Assembly (NCBI RefSeq): GCF_016802725.1 | Contig: NC_052673.1 | Span: 11,481,037-11,545,036 of the forward strand | Reading direction: 5' to 3' | DNA length: 64,000 bases | From: Solenopsis invicta | Lineage: Eukaryota; Arthropoda; Insecta; Hymenoptera; Formicidae | Position numbers and translations under genes: made by a program | Shown: in pieces, positions 36,801 through 51,500 of the stretch | Layout of the letters: each line of letters opens with the position of its first letter | Numbering within the stretch: position 1 is the stretch's first letter | The notes under the pieces: generated by a model | What the model saw: the letters and a program-made list of their open reading frames with translations, nothing else | What the model was told of the DNA's origin: nothing | Databases searched by the model: none

Positions 36801-39097
36801 TCCTCAAATGGGGTTTCTCACGAATTTAGTGTCGTCGCGTTCCTCGCAGGGCAAACGCTGCGCGTTTCGCCAAGGCTACTCCGAGCGTAAATCGCGTATT
36901 ATCATACTAATTGACTCGTAAATCGACACTGAATGTTCTTTTAGTGCGAGAAATCGTTTGAGTCTCCCACTCAACTTGTCCTTCGGGCAGATTTTCCCGT
37001 TACGAACGCGCGGCGAGACAATAAAAGAGCGTATCCCCCTTAAATTTTTTTCGCCGCGGTTCCAGAGGCGTCTCAGGCATTCGCCATCGCTTTCCTGAGG
37101 GATTCTTTTCAATTCGGTTTTTATGAAGAATTTATTTCAGACAACATCAGTTAGGAGCCCGTTACCGAGGAATTATTTTATTGAAGTGACTTACAGCGGT
37201 ACGTTCTAAAATAAAGTCCGCTTCTTATAGTGCTCCTTGACGTTTTGTTTGCGCGAGAAATAAACGGGGGATGCAAAGTGCGCTCGTATCCGCGAGTACT
37301 CTCGGGCGAATTCTCTCCCCGTCGCGTAGTCGCAAAAGCGGCAAATTCTTCCGAGCGTTTCTTGGCACTTGAAATAAAATAACGAGCGCGTCAAATTTTA
37401 TCGCCGCGTTCTCGCACGGCCGCGTAATATATCGATCACCTTACTTTTGCCGGCTTGTCGCCGCTAATAATAGCGTTTGGCCCACTGCGCGCCGTGGCGC
37501 CGGCCGAAATAGCGCGAGAACGCGCGCGCGCGCACGCGCGAATAGACGAGTAATTCGAAAAAGGAGCCAGCTGCCGGAAGTGCTTTCCGTGAAACTAGAT
37601 TTATTTTTCTCGCGGTACAGAGACAATTTACGCAAAATGAAATCGCGTCTATTCTTCGTTCAACTTTTCTCGTCGAATCTCTCTTTTACACAGCTTCTTC
37701 TTCTTTCTTCGCGCATTTTTTTATCAAACGGGTCGACTGTTCGAAATTTGCGGCGCAGCGCGGGTAACAAAAGATTTACAGCGCAACGCTTAAATTTTAC
37801 GTCAATTCCTCACGTTTTCGTAGGAATTTATATCTGCAGAGTGTACACTTAAAAAAATTTGATAATAGCTATCGAATATTGAGTGAAATAATGTTAATAT
37901 AGCCAGAAATAATTTTACTTTTCAAAATATTTAATTTTATAATTAGAGGAGAAAATAATATGTGGCTTTGCAAGTAATAAGCCTACGGCTATTATCTCCG
38001 TTATTAGGCGATGAATTCTAACAATTCCTTACGGACTTATTTGTTTAATAGCCTGCCATTATATAGTGGCGCTAATATGCTAAGGCACAATAACCGACAA
38101 TTGTTATAAACTTTTCAGCATTTTGAAACTTTTTAAGGTACAAAACTATTTCAAGTTTTTATTAACAGTTAAGAATGTATATAACATTTCTCAAGTTATT
38201 AAGAAAATTATGAAAAAATTACAGATTGTTTTATGTTGCATTGAAAAGTAGTAGAAATAATGACGGCAATTTTTTATCTGGATAACAAGTTGTTTTGATA
38301 AAAAGTAGACATGTGGTTGATGAAAATATAATTAATAATGAAATAATGAAAAAAAATTTGAATTTCTTCATTTAAGTACTTTAAATATTCAAGATGATTT
38401 ATGTAAAGTTTTATTGAGATACAGAGATCAATTCTGTAAAATAAATAAAATTTATTTATTTACAAAATAACTAAATAGACAATCGCAATAAAATTTTGTC
38501 GTGAATCGTCTTGAATGCTTAAAGTACTTACACGAAAAAATTGAGATTTTTCTTAATGTTGTAAAAACTTTAAAACATGCTGTAAAAAGCAATTTAATTT
38601 TTAACAACGAATAAAGTAAATAAACTATAAAAATATGTTATTACATAAAAATATATTTCATATATTTTATTCGAAGTGTTAATATTAAATACATTTTCAA
38701 ATTTACTTTGTAGAGACCACGTGTTCGATACATCCTTAATTACACACACTTCCTCATTATTTTTAAACTTGAGCGTATTATCATATGAATGTATTATCAT
38801 ACGTACACTCAAGTGTTTTTTTTTTGTTTAACTTTTTATTCGGCTATATACATTCCGAGTTATGCAATTATTCAATAGCATAGCATATTATTAATATGGC
38901 TGCTTAAATGTAACTATTATCGAAAGTTTCATATCGAAATATTTCTTCAATAAATCGATTGTCACTCTAGAGGGATACGTTCAGAAACATTACAAGTTTT
39001 GACAGTTTTTCTGTGATCTATTTTCTAATTAAAATCAACATTTACTTTTATTATAAAATTTCGCGGTTATGTTGTTGATCTTTCTAACAATTTATTT

Positions 39098-39157
<60 letters not shown>

Positions 39158-40801
39158 CCATATAAAATTTTGTATCAAAATATTGTGTTTCAAAAAAACA
39201 ATTTTTTAAATTTATTATTGAAATAATCATATTACCACCTCGTTTTCTCTTCTATTGATTATGCAATGAGTCACATTTTTACAAATTATGTGTTAAGTAA
39301 TGAATATTCCATTACTTTACAAGTCTACAAGTCTGGAATTTACTGACGTACTGATGAATATAATCGTTAAAGTTTCAATTGAAAAATTGATTATTAACAA
39401 GTTATTCAGTAAAATGTAAATGGATGCCATATTCCTACCTTCTCCTCTGGTATATATTAATATATTTAATTGATATATTATTTGTTTCAACATTTGGTAG
39501 CTATTACCAAACCCTTCTTTTGCACTATAATTTATTTTTCACTCTTCGATACCTTTTTAATCAGTGCGTGCCTCAAACGAGACTAGATTTCACGGTTGAA
39601 TTTAAATTATTGAAAGTGGGAAACGCAATTTTCTCAGCCAGTCGCGCCGACGGCGACGAGGCGTTAAAACAATGCGGCTCGGGTCAAGTCTGCTTGCGCC
39701 ACGCTCGTAAACGTTGTAGCGCGAATGTGGGGAATTTAAATTGGACGCGAGCGCGGAAAGAAAGCTGCGGTCAAGTGATTCAGCGGGACAATATTAATGG
39801 GGGACTTCCTGGAACTGTACTCGCGCATCGACATTGAATCGGTCGATGTGGGTCGATTAAGATAACGTGATTAACGCGCAACTAATCGCACGACGATTAT
39901 CTCATCAGGCGCGTCCAGTAGCAAATATGCAATTCACTGACGCATATCATTCTGCATCGCACGAAGGTTGCGAACATTTTTACTCTCGGCTCTATAATCA
40001 AGCAGCTTGTTAACACATTTGACGAGTTCTTAACACGTTTGCACGTTTCCACGACACCGAGGCAGACATTGAGAAACGTAGAAACACGGAATTTCAATCG
40101 TTTCGCTTCGTACGACGCGTATGGGAGTTACGTTTCAGTTATAATTATAATTACAGTTTATACAAGCCGTTCTGTAATTATCGTATTTGTTTCACTGTAA
40201 TTAACCTTTTTATTAGCCGTTTTGAAATCGATGTTCCGTCAGAGGATTGAATAATAGTTGTAATTATATATCAAGGTGTATATACTTTTTTTCCTTTTTT
40301 TTTTTTTAGAGAGGGATTATGAAAAATTTACTGTCAACTATCCTGTCTACGTCGATATTCGTCGACATTAAACTTTTCATCGGCGTAACTGTGTCTCTCC
40401 GCGTTCTCATTTTTTTCTTCTCTCTTTTTTTTATTATTATCCGAAACACGCGAAACAACACGTTGATCAGCTACTGATCGACATTCCACAAGTGGCATTC
40501 CCGGACAATCAAAGGCACTGCGATCCGTGCTATTAATACACGGCACGACGTATTCCGCAATAGAGAGATACGGATGCTTCGCGCGACCGAAGCGACTGTG
40601 ACGGGTGACAAAAGGCTTTCGGGCTCCGCCGAAGGTCTCCATTACGCGAATGCGGCTCGCATCCGCAAACTCGCGAACCGCGGGGTGTATTACACCTCCT
40701 CGCGAGCGCCAGCGCAGGTATTGTGCAGCGGTGCACACCCGACACCTGTTGCCTTGGCCGTGCTCTAGGGAAAACGAGATGCCTGCTGGGAGTGAGAAAC
40801 G

Positions 40802-40845
<44 letters not shown>

Positions 40846-43800
40846 CGAGCGAGAGGGTCGTAACGACGCGTATAAATTACGATCGCCCGTTCGGCGTGTG
40901 TTCACCCCTTTTACGAGCGCGGTGCTCCCGACTCCTCAACGTCCCCCTTGACTGATTTACCGCCGCGGTACCCGCGAATTATCTCTCCCCTTTTCGCTCT
41001 TTTTGCGATATCGCCACTCTTAGGGAGTATTTTCCGCGGCTTCGTCCGCGAAAAGGGAGGCGGCACGCTGTAATTTATAACGCGAACGATCGCGAGCGAT
41101 CTCCGCGGGGCCGGACTCGGAAAGTCTGAAACTCGCAGTAAATTTGTTGAACAGCTCATATACCAATACTGGATACTAACTTAAAGACGCGTAAAAAGCG
41201 CGCGGCGTGCATAATATAATTATGAAATAAAATACGAAACGCATTCTGCGGTGCGCGATATACCGATTGAATTTTTATAACCAACGATGAAAGAACACTT
41301 CCTTAGGAATTGAAAAAAATTGCAGCTTCCGCAGTCGGGAATTTGAAGCTCCCAGTTGCTATTTAAACGAATCGTGTTTGCGCAAACAAGAAAGCTGTTG
41401 ATGAAAACTGGTGTTTTAAGGATGTATAAGATATTTCTCAAAACGTTAAAAAAATTATGGAAAAATTACAAATTGTTTTATATTGGATTTGACAGTATAT
41501 ATTGGAAAAAAATTTGATAGCAATTTTCTATCTGGATAAAAAGTTATTTCGATAAAAAATAGACGTGTGCTCTAAAGAAAATATAATTAATTAATAAAAC
41601 AATGAAAAAAAATTTTTTTTTTTAATAATTAAGATGATTTAAATATTCAAGATGATTTATGTAAAGTTCCACTGCGATGTAGAGTTCAATTCTAAAAAAT
41701 AAAATTTATTATTTATTTAGAAAATAACAAAACAGACAATCATAATAAAACTTTTTATAAATTATCTTAAATACTTGAAATATTCACACAACATTTTTTC
41801 TTAATGTTGTAAAAAATAATTTAATTTTTAACAACAAATAAATTATAAAAATATGTTATTAAATAAAAATATAATGTTATTCATACAACTTTTATATAGT
41901 TTATTTAAAGCGTTAATATTAAATTAAACAAATTTCCAAATTTTATTTACTTTGCAGAGACTGTATGTTCTATACGTTCTTAAATTGCCTCATCAAAAAA
42001 TCGTGTGACATCACGATTAATTTTATTTTTATAAGACATTTTAGTAACGCGATGTTTTAACGAAGGACTGGCAAAGTTATTCTATTCATAAATGACCAGA
42101 GGACGACGAAAAAGTGGGCCAGTGGATCTTAATCGGTCGCCATCTCCGAAGCGTTGAACTCTTATTAGCGACTGGATTATTTACGACAAGCGTATTATTT
42201 TCCCTCATTAGTCATCGTGTAACTGTCCCCGCGCTTGACTTTGTCGCGCGTTATGTGTCCGCTCTTTATAGTCGTCGCCGTTACGATCTTGGCTCGCGCT
42301 ATACCCTTGCAGATTTACAACCGTCATCGGAATACACGCGCACGTTTTCGCCGGCACGGCGCGGCGGAAAAGTCTCCGACTCGGTCCGTAATTCTGCTGA
42401 ATTGGTCCCGAAAGATCCCACTGCGGTGCGAATGACATTAAATCGGTCAAAAGTTACAGGAATGCCTGAAATTGTGGTCTTCAAATATTCAAATCGACAA
42501 ATTATAATTTCACAGCAGCTGCGTAGAATATTTAAACCTATCATTTGAAGGACAACGTAACTTAATTTTTATCGAAATTGTCGAGATATTTAAAGGAAAT
42601 TGTGTATCTACCTCTCCTGATTCTGAATCTCTTAACATTAAAATTTTTTTTAATGACCGATTCATTTATCGTCTGAAACCTATATTATTTAGTGTAATAC
42701 AAATACACTGAGAAAAAATTTGTTAAGATAAAATATTTAATCCGATACGATTAACTAAATATTGGATTGATTCAACAATTATTTAGTTGCGCAAAAAAGA
42801 TATAGTTCATTAATGTCAACCATTCAATTTTTTAATCCAAACTTAATTAAATCACCTCCAATGTTATTGCATGTATCGGACTAAATATTTTAGTTTTTTA
42901 ATAAATTTTTTCTCAATGTACGATTATTTTTAAATTAATTGAGAATCAATCTTGAAAAATCGAAGTTATCTAAATTCATCAAATTTCAATTTAGAAAACT
43001 TTTATTCTCTCACGTCCTAACTTCACTTCATCAAATATTATTTTTTTACTGATTGCGAGTGAAATATTCCTTTCTATTTTTATTTCTTAATTGTGGAACA
43101 CGCTTCGAATTATTTTTATATCCACGTTAACTATAATTTCTTCGTTATAAAGAATTATTATGGTTATTCGTCGAAAATTTGCGCTAAGTATAAAAGGACA
43201 TTGATATCATTGACATTAATTAATTGAATCATTAAACCTCTCTTATTAATTGACGATAATGTATTTGTTTGTTTGAATCACGCGGTACAATTACACATTT
43301 AAACATATAACTGTCGCTCTTTGACTTTGAACTAGTGTTTTATTTCTTTCCTTGTTTGCAACTTGTTTATTCATTTATTTATTTTTTTGTTTCACTTGGA
43401 GCTCCTTCGTCACGGCGAGAAGATTAAATTCTAACCGTAAAGTCTAACACATCTCAAAAGAAGCGGATTGGTGTCTTTCCCACTCCAGCGTATACGAAAC
43501 ATCGTGTGCTTTCCTGTTACAGAATATGGGTATAAAAGATGAATTCCATCAGAAGAACATTTTGGTGTGCATCGAGGAACTCTGCAAAGCGTTGCCACCA
43601 CCGCCCCCGGTGTCGCTGGAGACGATGGGCCCAACGCTCAGTGCGACGACGTCGACACCCGGCGTCGCCGTCGAATCGGCCTGCTCCCTCGGAGTCAACT
43701 ATCCGGGCAACAACTTGACCAATAACGCGCACAATCTCGTGCCGCAGAGCTTCAGCATGTTGGAGAAATGCGGCTTATGCCACAAATACCTCAGGGGCCT

Positions 43801-45471
43801 CTTACATCAAGGCTTCCTCTGCCAAGGTACGTTTTCGCCCTTTGCCGTCGACGATCTTCATTAAATCCTAATCCGATGGATACCTTTTTGAATAAATTGA
43901 ACTTTGCTGGGTGACGCGCGAAAGAGCTCGATTCACTTCGCGGAATTTACCTTCTTGGCATTTGCCGGATCTCTGCGCGCTTTCGACGGAATTACAAATT
44001 ACGCGTTGCCCCATTTCAATCAGTTCTCTGAATTAATGATCATTCCTGTGAATTCATGATATATGTATCTTTGCAAAAAAAAAAAAAAACAAAAAAATTA
44101 CTTAGCAGAAATCTTGTGAGAGTTGTCAAATTCATCATCGGTACATTTCTAACATTCGTGTTCACTCTTGCATGTCAATCGCTCCGAATAAAATTCTGAA
44201 AACCAGAACAAGCGAATTGAAAAAAAAAAAGAGGAAACTATGCGTGTTTTTCGCGTTGTTGATCTCGCGAATTTTCTACGTTGCGCAGATTGCGGACTGG
44301 TCGCACACAGGACGTGTTCAGCGACGGGTTTACCTTCCAATTGCATATCGGTCGACTCGGACAATCGTATCAGCAGGTTTACTTCAGGTAAGTCACGTCG
44401 CTCGGATTTGCCGTCGTTGCCGTTGCAAATTTTATAGCGAGGCACGGCCCATTAATCCTTCATCGTGTCTCTAATGGAACAGAACACGGAAAGACCACAG
44501 AAAAATTTAGTTGTCTTCCAACGCAGGAGAAACGGTTGCGTCAGAAACACGATCGCTAGCATCGTAATCAGCCGCACGGCACTCGGGTACGAGTTACGAA
44601 GTTGACGGCAAGGACGCCCGTCCTGGCGCCTGGCCGCTCGCACCTCGTTATGATAACCTGGATCACTTCACGGAGGCTTGCACCTCACGGCTGACAGCTT
44701 TCTTCCATTGAAATCCCTCCGCGTCGCGGTCGCGTGGGAGTCGCCTCACTTGCTAGCATTTAATGATCCTTAACCGAGCGTGCGGGTTTCAACACGGGTT
44801 TTGCCACGTTCTCGTTCCGCAACGCGTTCTCCGCTTCGCAAAAACTAATATTCGCGACGTAACGCTACGGAAAAACGGCGTTCTACAACATTTCAGTGGA
44901 TCGAATTTATTCCGATTTGACATTCGTGATCGTACGTTTCTTTTATTCTATCGACATTCGCATCTCCAAGTATACATTGAAAGAAATATTTGGTGAGACA
45001 GACCAAACGTTTAATTAAATAGTATCGAATAAATTTTATAATTAATTATAATGACTAAATATGTAGTTGTTTTGATCAAACAATCTGTAACCTTAATCAA
45101 ACGATTGTTTTTATTCAAATGGTTTAACCAAATGGTTTGTTAAATGTAACAAAATTTTTGGTACCAGTAACTACACAATTAATTTGATTGCTGTTTAACT
45201 AAACTAAATTTGCTCGATATTTCTCTTATGCCCATTTCTACCAATGTAGATGAACTTTAATCTCAATTTAACTTACTCTTTATCTTTTTCCAATTCTTAG
45301 AATTAAAGAAAGATAAAGAATAAGTTAAACCGAGATTAAAGTTAATCTGCGTTGATGGAAATAGCCATTAGTGTATCATTTCCAGAATAATAAAATTATT
45401 TTCGGCGGAGGAAGGGGGAAGAGAGAAATCGGAGGGAATCAATTTTATCTTTTATATATATATTTTTTATG

Positions 45472-45547
<76 letters not shown>

Positions 45548-48500
45548 TATTTTATATTACACATTTGTGAATTTAAAAGGGAAAAAGTCGAACTTATTCC
45601 TAGAGTGCTACTGTGAATGAAAATTGATGGATTAATTTAATTGAAGTATTTACTATTAATTAGCAACGTTAGCCAGAAGCTTGTAATTCCATCTATTCTT
45701 CTCTTTAATACGTCTGTAAATATAGACAGTGTTAGATCTGCACTGTGTTATTCATAACTGCGATTTCAAGCTTGCTTGAAATGAATATTCATCTAAAGTA
45801 GTGTTAATGCAATACTTTTAGGTGAACATTCATTCCAAGTAAGCTTGAAAATTTTTTTCTATTCATAATTTTTTGCAACATGCGTTATATTTTGTTTGAA
45901 AGTTTTGTTTTTATAAATTAATTTTTATAAATTAGTAATTAACTATTTAATATGGGCCAAAAATTTACAAAATAGCAATTTTAGCAATTTTAAATCTTGC
46001 AATAATTTTTCTGACTCTGGCAGAGAAAATAAAAATCTGTCAGAATATAATTTTAAGTAGATCAAATCGATACGTGTGTGTGTGTGTGTGTGTGTGTGTT
46101 TGTGTTTGTGATATTCCAATAATAATTATATCGATTTATTTTACTCAAAAAGGTAACACACAAAATCATTTATTAATTGAATATTTATAAGTAAAGAAAC
46201 GGTCACTTATTTGTTCTAGCTCAACTTTTAACTTTTATATCTTTTGTTCTGCGACTAAAATTTCAGAAAGAATAACTCCTTATATTAAATAAAGAACATT
46301 GGCCCATATGTGAAAACACAAATATGAAACAGAAAGGTCAAAGCTAGATCTTAAGACTAATATTTATTGTGTGATTCTATATACGTTTTCAAGTTTACAA
46401 AACTGTGCGCCGAATAACTTTTCGGTCTTAAAACACAGTTCTAAGTTGAACAAGAAATAGCAATATCACGATATTAAATTGAAAATCAATTTAAAAATAT
46501 CTCATATTAACAAGCACTTAAGCACTTATGTGAGAACCTCTCCTCTCCCTCTCCCCCTAAAAGAAATTATAAAGAATTTGTTGCAAAAATAATATCTCAG
46601 CTAGAGATCGAATCTGAGACTTGCCGACTTTCCGGGGCGGTGCCTTAATATCTTTTTAATATCGTGATATTACTATTTCTTGTTCACTTGGAACTGTGTT
46701 TTAAGATCGAAAGGTTATTCGACGCGCAGTTTCGTGAATTTGAAAACGTATATAAAATCATACAATAAATATTAGCACTGAGCTTTGACCTACAAGATCT
46801 TTCGTTTAATATAACTTTTTTTCACTCTTAGATATCAATAATCTTATAAATTTTGATTAGGGCTCAAGTTACTAAGATTTAGAACAGAAAAGCCCGTAGA
46901 GGTCTCCTCGAACTCAATTGATTACAATAACATTTCATAAGATTGTTAAACATTAAAATTCACTTATTTTACATTAAAATAGTAGTTATTTTACTACTGA
47001 AAAAGTTTAAAAATGTTTTTAATTAGTGTAACTGAATTTTCATCTAAGACAGTATTAATATCAGAAAAATGTGAGCACTCTAGGGTTTTATCTTTTGCAC
47101 TATTTCATATTTTATACATTAATGACCGAACGACGGCATTTCGTGAATTAGCTTTCATAGTGCCTTGAATTTATCGAATATATATATATTTCTTTTTCTT
47201 TTTTAAATATCATTAGTTATTCTTTATTCTCATGCCGATAAACCGACCTGTTAGAGCGGCGGGAATTTTCTTAAGTCACACCGGTCGCCAGCTGGAGGTG
47301 CGATGTGTGCCTTTGACGGCGGGACGGCTAAACGGCGCGAATATCCCAGACGACGATAATCGGCAGAGACAACGCAGGCGAGGCTCAACGCTCGTGCCGT
47401 CAACGTGCGCCTCCAGCGATGCATTTAATTAACGCTGCACACGCCGCCGCGGCGCGAATGACGGAATCGAATATTTGTGCATAGCAAAACCGCGAACGCG
47501 GCGCCAGCCTTCAGGGCCATGTCACCCCGTCGCCCCGCTGCCCCCAATCCCTCATTCATTTATTCTAACCGTTCCCCGTCGCCAATTGCGTTTGTACACA
47601 CCGCGCGACGGTGCATCGATCGCTCGGAATTATCGTCCCGCTGATAACGTCGTTTGTCCGCGACGCCAATTCGCGACTGCGACGAATAACGATAAGAGAA
47701 TTGATATCATTTCATGATTTTAATGGACCAGGTCTCTATTTCCACGACGATAGAGAACCATCGGAAAGGGAGTGAGACAGTTTTTGCGGAGGGAGGGCTT
47801 CGCTTCGGAGTATGCAGGACGTTAATTACGCCGTGATTTCGTTATCCACTTCGTCCGGAAATTCGCCGTGGGGAAAAGGTCGGAGAGATCTAACGAACTC
47901 CCTTTTTAACGACCTTAGAAAACGTGAGGCCCCTGAGGGATCGCAGTTTAATCCCGTATACTGCACAGACTTAAAAAAAAAAAAAGTAAATAAGTAAAAG
48001 ATGTTTGCGATGCGATTTCCGCGCGCTGATCCCGTTCGACTCGCGCGCGCGCGCGCGAACGTACGAGCGTTTGTCGCGTCGGCTCCGGTTGATTTGTAGT
48101 AATTGATGACGTTTAATCGCTTACATATGCGCGCGCGCGCACGCGAGTCGTCAGCTCGACTCGTGCACGCGTGGAGGTGCAACGACGAGCAATTACGCTT
48201 CTCTGCGGAGGAAAAAATTCGAGTCACGTGCGCGCTCGCGTCCCCGCGGTTGCGACTTCGACATTGACGGTCCCGCAAATTGCACCTGCCTCCGCGTCTG
48301 AAAAGCTGATTGAAAATGACGCGGCGATCGGCTTGAGTCTCTAATTGCATTTGCCCGATATCACGCTTCGGCCGCTCTCGCGGCGCGCTTCACGTTACGT
48401 ACTTATCACGCTAATTGTAAATCCAATGCTGGAGATGAATCACGCGTGATTTTTACCGTCATCCTCCTCCGAGCTTCCCCGATTCACGCGTCGTCGATTC

Positions 48501-51500
48501 AAGCACCGAAGAAATTGTATTCTTGACCTTTTCGGATCTGAACTTCTTTTTCGAGAAGTGGGACATAACACTATGTCTATTATAGTTATTTTTAAAGATT
48601 TGAAGGATCGCTGAATATAAAAAGAAGTCAAACGAAAAAAAAATTTTAATGGCGGATATATCGTGACGAATTCAAAAAAATAAAATATTAAATTATAATG
48701 AAATTGTTCGGAGTGTAATTGGATGTATTTTGTCATTTATTTGACGTAAATGTAAAGAAATTGTTTATTACGAGTTAAATACGCATCAATGTAACACAGC
48801 ATTTCTCCATCAATAGTTATTTTTCCAACCGTTGAAACGAAAAGCTTGAAAATTACGTGCGTTTACACATTATGTATAATAATAAATATCAGAAATCTAT
48901 ATTATCAGTTATATTTGAATAATTACCATATAAAAATAATAATGCGCATCATGTCGAATCTTTCACGGTTAGTCCAAAAACTTCTTACCACACACGAAAA
49001 TAATTTCTTTTATTTTATAATTCATACCATGATACTTTTCAGTCAAAGTTTACTTTAAAGCCAATGTTTTTTAAAAACATTGATACATATATATTACTAA
49101 ACCCAAAAGAATTTCTTAACTTACGAAATTCCCTCTTATTTTTATAGCAGTCGCTATTAAAATAAGCATCAAAAGAATTTTCTTAATTTCAGAGGAAATT
49201 CTTCTAAAAGATGGATACTAGTAACAGAGGCATTTTTAAAAATATATAAATAAAATTTCATAAAATTCCTTCTAGGATTGATTTTTTTACAAATAGAAAA
49301 AAATATGTAATTTTTTAATATTGAGCCTCATTGGAACGCCTCATTGGAACGCACACTGTGTATTTTATTGCCGATAAAGGTTAAATATGAAAACAGACTA
49401 ATAAAAGTTGTAAATACTGATCTTTAAAACATATTTATGTTGCTCGAGCCGATTAACTCTTCGATTCACTTTTTATTATCTCGTCCTACTACTTGAATAT
49501 TCAGATGTTTAAGGTTTTGGACCACAAACACTACACTGATCATCTTAAAGTATAACGATATAATAGTTGCAAACGCCAAATGAAACATGGTTTGCATAGA
49601 ATGTCATTACCCAGAAGTTCGTTAGAAAGAATATATTCTTACAATTAGTTTCGAAGGATGTTCTACAAGAACATATTGCATCAGGAATATGCGATAAGAG
49701 GGCTTGCAAAGTATTATATATATAGTCCTCTTATACTTGGAGAATACAATTTTTTTCGCTGAATCGCTGAAATTCTAAATTATTGATCCCTCAGGCGCGG
49801 CTCAGGCGCAAAATCGACATCTCGTTGAAACCGAGCTTCGCAAATCGCGCCCAAAATCCGGGAGCTTTGCGTGCCGCGTGTATTTACTCGCACCGTTGAT
49901 TTATCCGAGTTCGATGGCGCGGCTCGGCGAGATTTCTCGCTGTCACCAGCGAGTAACATTCGAATTCGTGACGAATATCGAATAGCTCCGGCTGGCCTCC
50001 GCTTTGCATCCGTGCATAAAATTCATGTGCGTGCCTACGTTCTCGTATAAATCGTGTTTTAATTCTGACTTTTTGTCCTCTTTCCCCCTTCTCTGCCTCT
50101 CTCTCTTTCTCTCTCTTTCTTTCTCTCTTTTTCTCTTCTCTCTCACGTTCTCGGTCACTCGTCCTTCTCGAGAGAACAAGAAGAAGATACGGTCATGAAG
50201 AAACAAACGTCGCCGTCGCGGTTGTAAAAATAAATTTCTTTCCTCCTCCTCCTCCTTCCCCTCCTACACAATGTTCTCTCCGCTCGTCCTCTCTCTCTCT
50301 TGTCATAATGCACACGTCTTTGATTGTACAAGTGGCGTGTATGCGCGAAATATTCATGGGACACAGAGAAAACGAGATCGTCTCTGAAAATATGATCGCG
50401 CCGTATATCCTCGCGCGAAAATAAAGTCAAAAGTTCGTCAGCCGTAATACAACGGGGAAGAGAGAAGGGGAGGGGAAGAAAAAAGAAGAGAGAAAGAGAG
50501 AGAGAGAGGAAGGAGAGGAGAGACAAGACGAGATTAAAGAAAGAGGCGCGCGGGCGGCCGTAGGCGATGAACAGCGAGGAGCGGCTTGCTCGCTTCATGG
50601 GCGCGAAAATCCGCGGGAAGCCGCCAGGAATTTCTCTCCGCCTCGAGCATTCCTCGAGCGGCGATCGCGGCGTTACGCAATTCCGCCGTCGTCGCTTTGT
50701 CCTCGCCGAATTTCGCGGCCGTTCCGCGACGCCTCGTGGATAAAGCGCCGCGCTTGCTTCATCCCGCGATCGATCGTGTCTCGCACGGCGTGCTTCGACC
50801 CCCGACGCTAAAGCGTAAGGTAACTCCGCTGCATATGCCGCACCTATCGAAAACTTAATTTATCAAGCATTATTTGCTATGTTTCAAATAAATAAACTGT
50901 GCTAATAAAATACTTTACACTGTCTGCTATTATAAAAAAAATTTCGAAATACAAAATATTTATTTTCTTGCACTCGAAAAAGAAAAATTCTTTTGTAGTA
51001 GACCCTTGCGTTTTTGCCGTATATCCGAAGGGGTGAGATATGTGGCCACTTATGGACGGGACAATGAAACTAAACAAAGAATTCGAGAGCCAAGTACTTA
51101 TGTATTTTACCATACTCCATCCTTTTTACTACACCGAGAGAAATATTTGGCGAAACAGATCAAACGTTAATTAAATAATGATCAAATGAATTTTATAGTC
51201 ATAATTACTGAATAAGGTTGTTGTTTTGATCAAACAATCGGAAGCCTTAATCAAACGATTTTTTTTTTGTATAGAATTTATAACAAAGTGGTTTGTTAAA
51301 TGTAACAAAGTTTTTGGTACGAGCAACTACAAAATTTATTTAATTACTATTTAATTAAATGTTTGGTTAATATTTTTCTCAATATATTCCTCCACACTTA
51401 TGTATCACAAAATAGTCATTAATTCTTTAATACTCTTTACAGAAAGAAAGGGTAATTATTTTACGTAGATTGCAAATATTGTTGCACTCATTGACCATTC

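Larger units (their letters stand above)
31300..43522 (+). other. Intron 2 (12.2 kb), splits the SAM domain
   Basis: Holds MITE family 4 copy 2, MITE family 1 copy F, two TTAA elements, MITE family 2 and two microsatellites. GC-richer patches without recognised coding content lie at 33180-33680, 35390-35900, 36730-37840, 39600-40110, 40330-41140 and 42100-42450, and may be regulatory. A short signal-peptide-like frame at 34643-34771 is listed separately. Confidence 0.7.

Noticed and set aside
46595..46650. tRNA gene on the minus strand
   Set aside because: Only a B-box-like block is visible; I could not form the acceptor stem, D arm and anticodon arm.
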